A stretch of DNA of 6,527 nucleotides from an uncultured Rhodospirillaceae bacterium (GTDB lineage Bacteria; Pseudomonadota; Alphaproteobacteria; RF32; CAG-239). The stretch is from assembly GCA_900313355.1 (NCBI GenBank), contig OMQZ01000112.1:1-6527 (forward strand), read 5' to 3'. Shown piece after piece: positions 6,501 through 6,527 of the stretch (its first letter is position 1; every line of letters begins with the position of its first letter). The notes below the pieces were generated by a model that was given only the letters and a program-made list of their open reading frames with translations, searched no databases and was not told where the DNA came from. Position numbers and translations under genes: made by a program.

Positions 6501-6527
6501 CTTTTAGCACCTCTTCTGCAATTTCAA
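3517..6527 (-). CDS. Large helical-repeat / TNCCQ-domain / GNAT-like protein (5' end outside window)
   Basis: At least 1,002 residues are encoded; I cannot assign a named family. Numbering from the Val codon (GTG) at 6510-6508: residues 37-308 hold about seven tandem two-helix repeats of 38-40 residues resembling HEAT-like solenoids; 310-640 is charged and mostly helical, with a possible coiled coil near 395-460; 645-760 contains TNCCQHFGGAGHAC (667-680) followed by strand-rich sequence (LFVIEDDRGRIVAGSWVW, then VCLDNIEA); 813-935 resembles a GNAT N-acetyltransferase fold (GFVIEDREKGVVGYILY, then YDMAVLEEYR, and a Y-M-E..RGAIKLEKHG ending); 955-997 is a polar, probably disordered tail. No membrane segment is visible, so a cytoplasmic or exported soluble protein is likely. 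The GTG at 6510 could be mistaken for the start, but the frame stays open to the window edge, encoding E-I-A-E-E before it, and AGAGG abuts it directly, so the gene almost certainly begins outside. It ends with TGA 91 bp upstream of the DUF2066 start, which seems to have its own promoter. Coding status is firm; function is unknown. Confidence 0.85.
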   Translation of the reverse strand, partial: EIAEEVLKAKACNQECVREIQYILKSYVNTYAANHINVHEIFLKVLKKEVNSEANHGALLTDTVDIIKNIDFGNSKQKGEFLELLSDIVKSPQNNGFALGMIYTRLKEMCHSFAQISRDELLSLLSDGLKNPQNNATSLNEMYKILGNMVYQPKYRERILELVRGGLYSGQNTTTESVSEGYGVLRDLIKQDPKMIDDVFEILDESFEKNPPKRLMCEKTYEVYDAILIRKPKYLEEIWKKVETTYRINKAEKPAEFYALMATIVDLDASKAEAVLKFIQEDSNEPSGEAITALHKIAKARPDLAGQIAETMKDIELWDQKDLTVLKTCMKHLPLADTKAKYPKIEKEIALAHKGRFSTDDEFVYAVETFDHEKILETNILSAEQRVFNILVAKAWVEHNCKSEANKLAQEIRVIKQSNDTLLPRDEKEIERLEAERLAWLKQDVSRDYIKKYAEIWKKEALSVRKPQSEWISDKDLDIASAANWVQTNRDWLLPKSFECAEVFKEYFPAYIKMVESYNQKNPDKARSIHDSVYWLPEPMSEEKNESFVRFIQRNMLYQKNGKEEIRPIEELTIIAKNWKYLKSEEEKGKYSDILATCQSRKYKDQRDSKFAEEAAKKGVPEYDYSTYEAVYIAGQKVPEPFDSSKRFESGKYIGRFLPRDDVRVGFFGNYTNCCQHFGGAGHACAVSTVKDPYSQLFVIEDDRGRIVAGSWVWENTKGKYREVCLDNIEAIGEFKRHPMVNEIYESLGKYLTEEQNCRRVTIGLGYQDADVSKYAPTEQISLPARYSGYTDSHTQVLLAENQDAQPLDKTIESQRYIRDVAPFDVAEMEKISEKCFPDSDQQLQVPDKIYGFVIEDREKGVVGYILYDKDKKEIYDMAVLEEYRKDKNQSSSKLFLEMIKVVKEEGGEWHAELRDKTTLRYMETMEKRGAIKLEKHGVDHQMSDGSQVIKVSFTPIADEIRYALDKTKSKLDSKTPDIRAKEISQDQRNISNNGNILRERE
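3706..4074 (-). other. C-terminal GNAT-like acyltransferase fold within the large protein
   Basis: Residues about 813-935 of the large protein. An N-terminal strand and helix (YIRDVAPFDVAEMEKISEKCF) are followed by GFVIEDREKGVVGYILY, then YDMAVLEEYR, which matches the 'V.p.yR' start of GNAT motif A, a helix, and a final Y-M-E...RGAIKLEKHG resembling the 'Y.k.GF' end of the fold. Where the acetyl-CoA loop Q/R-x-x-G-x-G/A is expected the sequence reads KDKNQSSSKLF, with no glycine, so activity cannot be assumed. Confidence 0.6.
4231..4578 (-). other. Cys/His-rich TNCCQ domain within the large protein
   Basis: Residues about 645-760 of the large protein. The motif TNCCQHFGGAGHAC (codons about 4471-4512) places C669, C670, H672, H678 and C680 within 12 residues, a possible metal site or thiol active site. 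It is followed by a hydrophobic strand, a D-D-R-G turn, IVAGSWVWE, then VCLDNIEA and a helix, the strand order of the middle of a GNAT fold. I recall similar TxCCQ stretches in uncharacterised bacterial proteins but know of no assigned function. Confidence 0.5.
5587..6402 (-). repeat. Tandem protein repeats (about seven units of 38-40 residues)
   Basis: Aligned unit starts lie at residues 37, 77, 117, 155, 195, 233 and 271 of the large protein (counted from the Val codon at 6510). The clearest units are LELLSDIVKSPQNN (77), LSLLSDGLKNPQNN (117) and LELVRGGLYSGQNT (155); FLKVLKKEVNSEAN (37) and FEILDESFEKNPPK (195) are recognisable, and the last two are weak. Each unit is one amphipathic helix, a polar N/P-rich turn, then a second helix. 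The two best units also share nucleotide sequence: CAAAACAA around the QNN codons, seen as TTGTTTTG on the plus strand near 6124 and 6244. The spacing suits an alpha solenoid; HEAT-like is my guess, not a demonstrated family. Confidence 0.75.

Overview
This window is AT-rich (by eye roughly 35-40% G+C) and ordinary chromosomal in character. It holds five protein genes, two of which run off the window ends. I see no RNA genes, insertion sequences, CRISPR arrays or phage genes. The mix of a RecO-type repair protein and a DUF2066 periplasmic protein directly followed by an AI-2E/PerM-family permease suggests a Gram-negative proteobacterium. An AT-rich, possibly host- or gut-associated alphaproteobacterium is my best guess; this rests on gene content only and is not proven.

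Layout from left to right: (1) 1-438, minus strand: the N-terminal 146 residues of RecO, starting at GTG, with the C-terminus beyond the left edge. (2) 439-595: a divergent AT-rich spacer with a candidate extended -10 element and a perfect 8-bp inverted repeat whose loop carries the ribosome binding site of the next gene. (3) 596-1261, plus strand: a 221-residue polytopic membrane protein of unknown function. (4) 1264-2367, minus strand: an AI-2E/PerM-family permease, converging on the previous gene with only 2 bp between the stop codons. (5) 2379-3425, minus strand: an exported DUF2066 protein, 11 bp upstream of the permease and clearly in one operon with it. A candidate promoter and ribosome binding site show that it starts at the ATG at 3425, not at an upstream TTG. 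(6) 3517 to the right edge, minus strand: at least 1,002 residues of a large multidomain protein whose N-terminus lies outside the window. It contains about seven tandem 38-40-residue helical repeats, a charged helical middle, a Cys/His-rich 'TNCCQ' domain, and a C-terminal GNAT-like acetyltransferase fold.

The first five items look like core or housekeeping genes. The large repeat/TNCCQ/GNAT protein is the one unusual element and the best candidate for undescribed biology. It looks like a helical-repeat scaffold joined to one or two acyltransferase-like folds, and the acetyl-CoA loop of the last fold is degenerate. Nothing beside it (toxin, immunity gene, nuclease, secretion gene) points to a defined system, so I give it no function.
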